DNA of 64,000 nt. It comes from Lachnospiraceae bacterium. Its GTDB lineage: Bacteria; Bacillota; Clostridia; Lachnospirales; Lachnospiraceae. A model generated the notes under the pieces. It made no database searches. It was not told where the DNA came from and saw only the letters and a program-made list of their open reading frames with translations. The stretch covers positions 35,755 to 99,754 of the forward strand of contig JAFUZJ010000053.1 of NCBI GenBank assembly GCA_017476665.1. Reading direction: 5' to 3'. Shown here in pieces: positions 63,946-64,000 of this stretch (positions are counted from its first letter, which is position 1; each line of letters begins with the position of its first letter). The translations under genes and the position numbers were made by a program.

Positions 63946-64000
63946 TCATCGCTTTTTCTCTTCTTTCACATATTCTGCCAGCAACGGCATCAGATCGTAC
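63946..64000 (-). CDS. Partial gene at the window edge (C-terminus only)
   Basis: The frame encodes the last 18 residues YDLMPLLAEYVKEEKKR and a TGA stop, and continues outside the window. The frame is open and charged like a real protein end, but the family cannot be told. Confidence 0.35.
   Translation of the reverse strand, partial: YDLMPLLAEYVKEEKKR

Overview
The window looks like chromosomal DNA of a strictly anaerobic, low-to-mid GC, Gram-positive member of the Clostridia, most likely Lachnospiraceae. Evidence includes AGGAGG-type ribosome binding sites nearly everywhere, a preQ1-I riboswitch before queT, a complete F-type ATP synthase operon with Na+-type c-subunit residues, class B sortase with PKTG-anchored surface proteins, MecA, a DUF1858 protein and a pyruvate formate-lyase locus. 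Family names are given from motif recognition; no database search was run.

Layout. 1-1860: queT with its riboswitch, then a PD-(D/E)XK-type protein. 1890-23070: a continuous minus-strand accessory island of about 21 kb. Several of its genes carry domains known as immunity modules of polymorphic toxin systems (SUFU, DUF4241 plus DUF2185, Sel1/TPR/ankyrin-like), next to a trypsin-like lipoprotein, small membrane proteins and three AAA/DUF4143 ATPase genes. Two of the ATPase genes are intact, each preceded by a three-copy repeat array with a 32-33 bp period; the third has lost its Walker B region. No cognate toxin is present. Several genes are broken (G7 frameshift, in-frame TAG, internal deletion). 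23100-27850: a LytTR response regulator and an unusual kinase (cytosolic GHKL domain first, then one membrane helix and an outside domain with YD-like repeats), followed upstream by a BlaR1/BlaI-type pair. Two promoters of identical geometry with paired ATTCAGT sites suggest that the regulator controls its own operon and the gene at the head of the island.

27940-40500: a XRE/DUF6773 pair, an operon with a methyltransferase, a C39-like pseudopeptidase and an NHLP-leader-like peptide, small membrane proteins with a common L7/L12-like tail, an Rpn-type nuclease, an LRR surface protein divergent from a XRE regulator, and a sigma-factor remnant. 40570-49590: the ATP synthase operon atpZ-I-B-E-F-H-A-G-D-C, interrupted exactly at the atpI stop codon by a 1.77 kb insertion sequence. 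49770-60880: housekeeping and envelope genes (DUF402, SleB-like hydrolase, dCMP deaminase, rpiB, tsaC, amidase, sortase B with substrate, GH18 protein, mecA, two paralogous lipoproteins, DUF1858).

61070-63930 is the most striking part. The pyruvate formate-lyase is split: a 679-residue protein holds the thiyl-radical cysteines but ends before the glycyl-radical domain, and a separate 79-residue gene downstream encodes exactly that domain (RVSGYAV). Between them lies a 66-residue paralogue of the same helix whose radical loop is replaced by a cysteine motif. Together 679 plus 79 residues equal the length of a normal PflB, so the enzyme is probably built from two chains, with a replaceable radical subunit and a possible third small partner.
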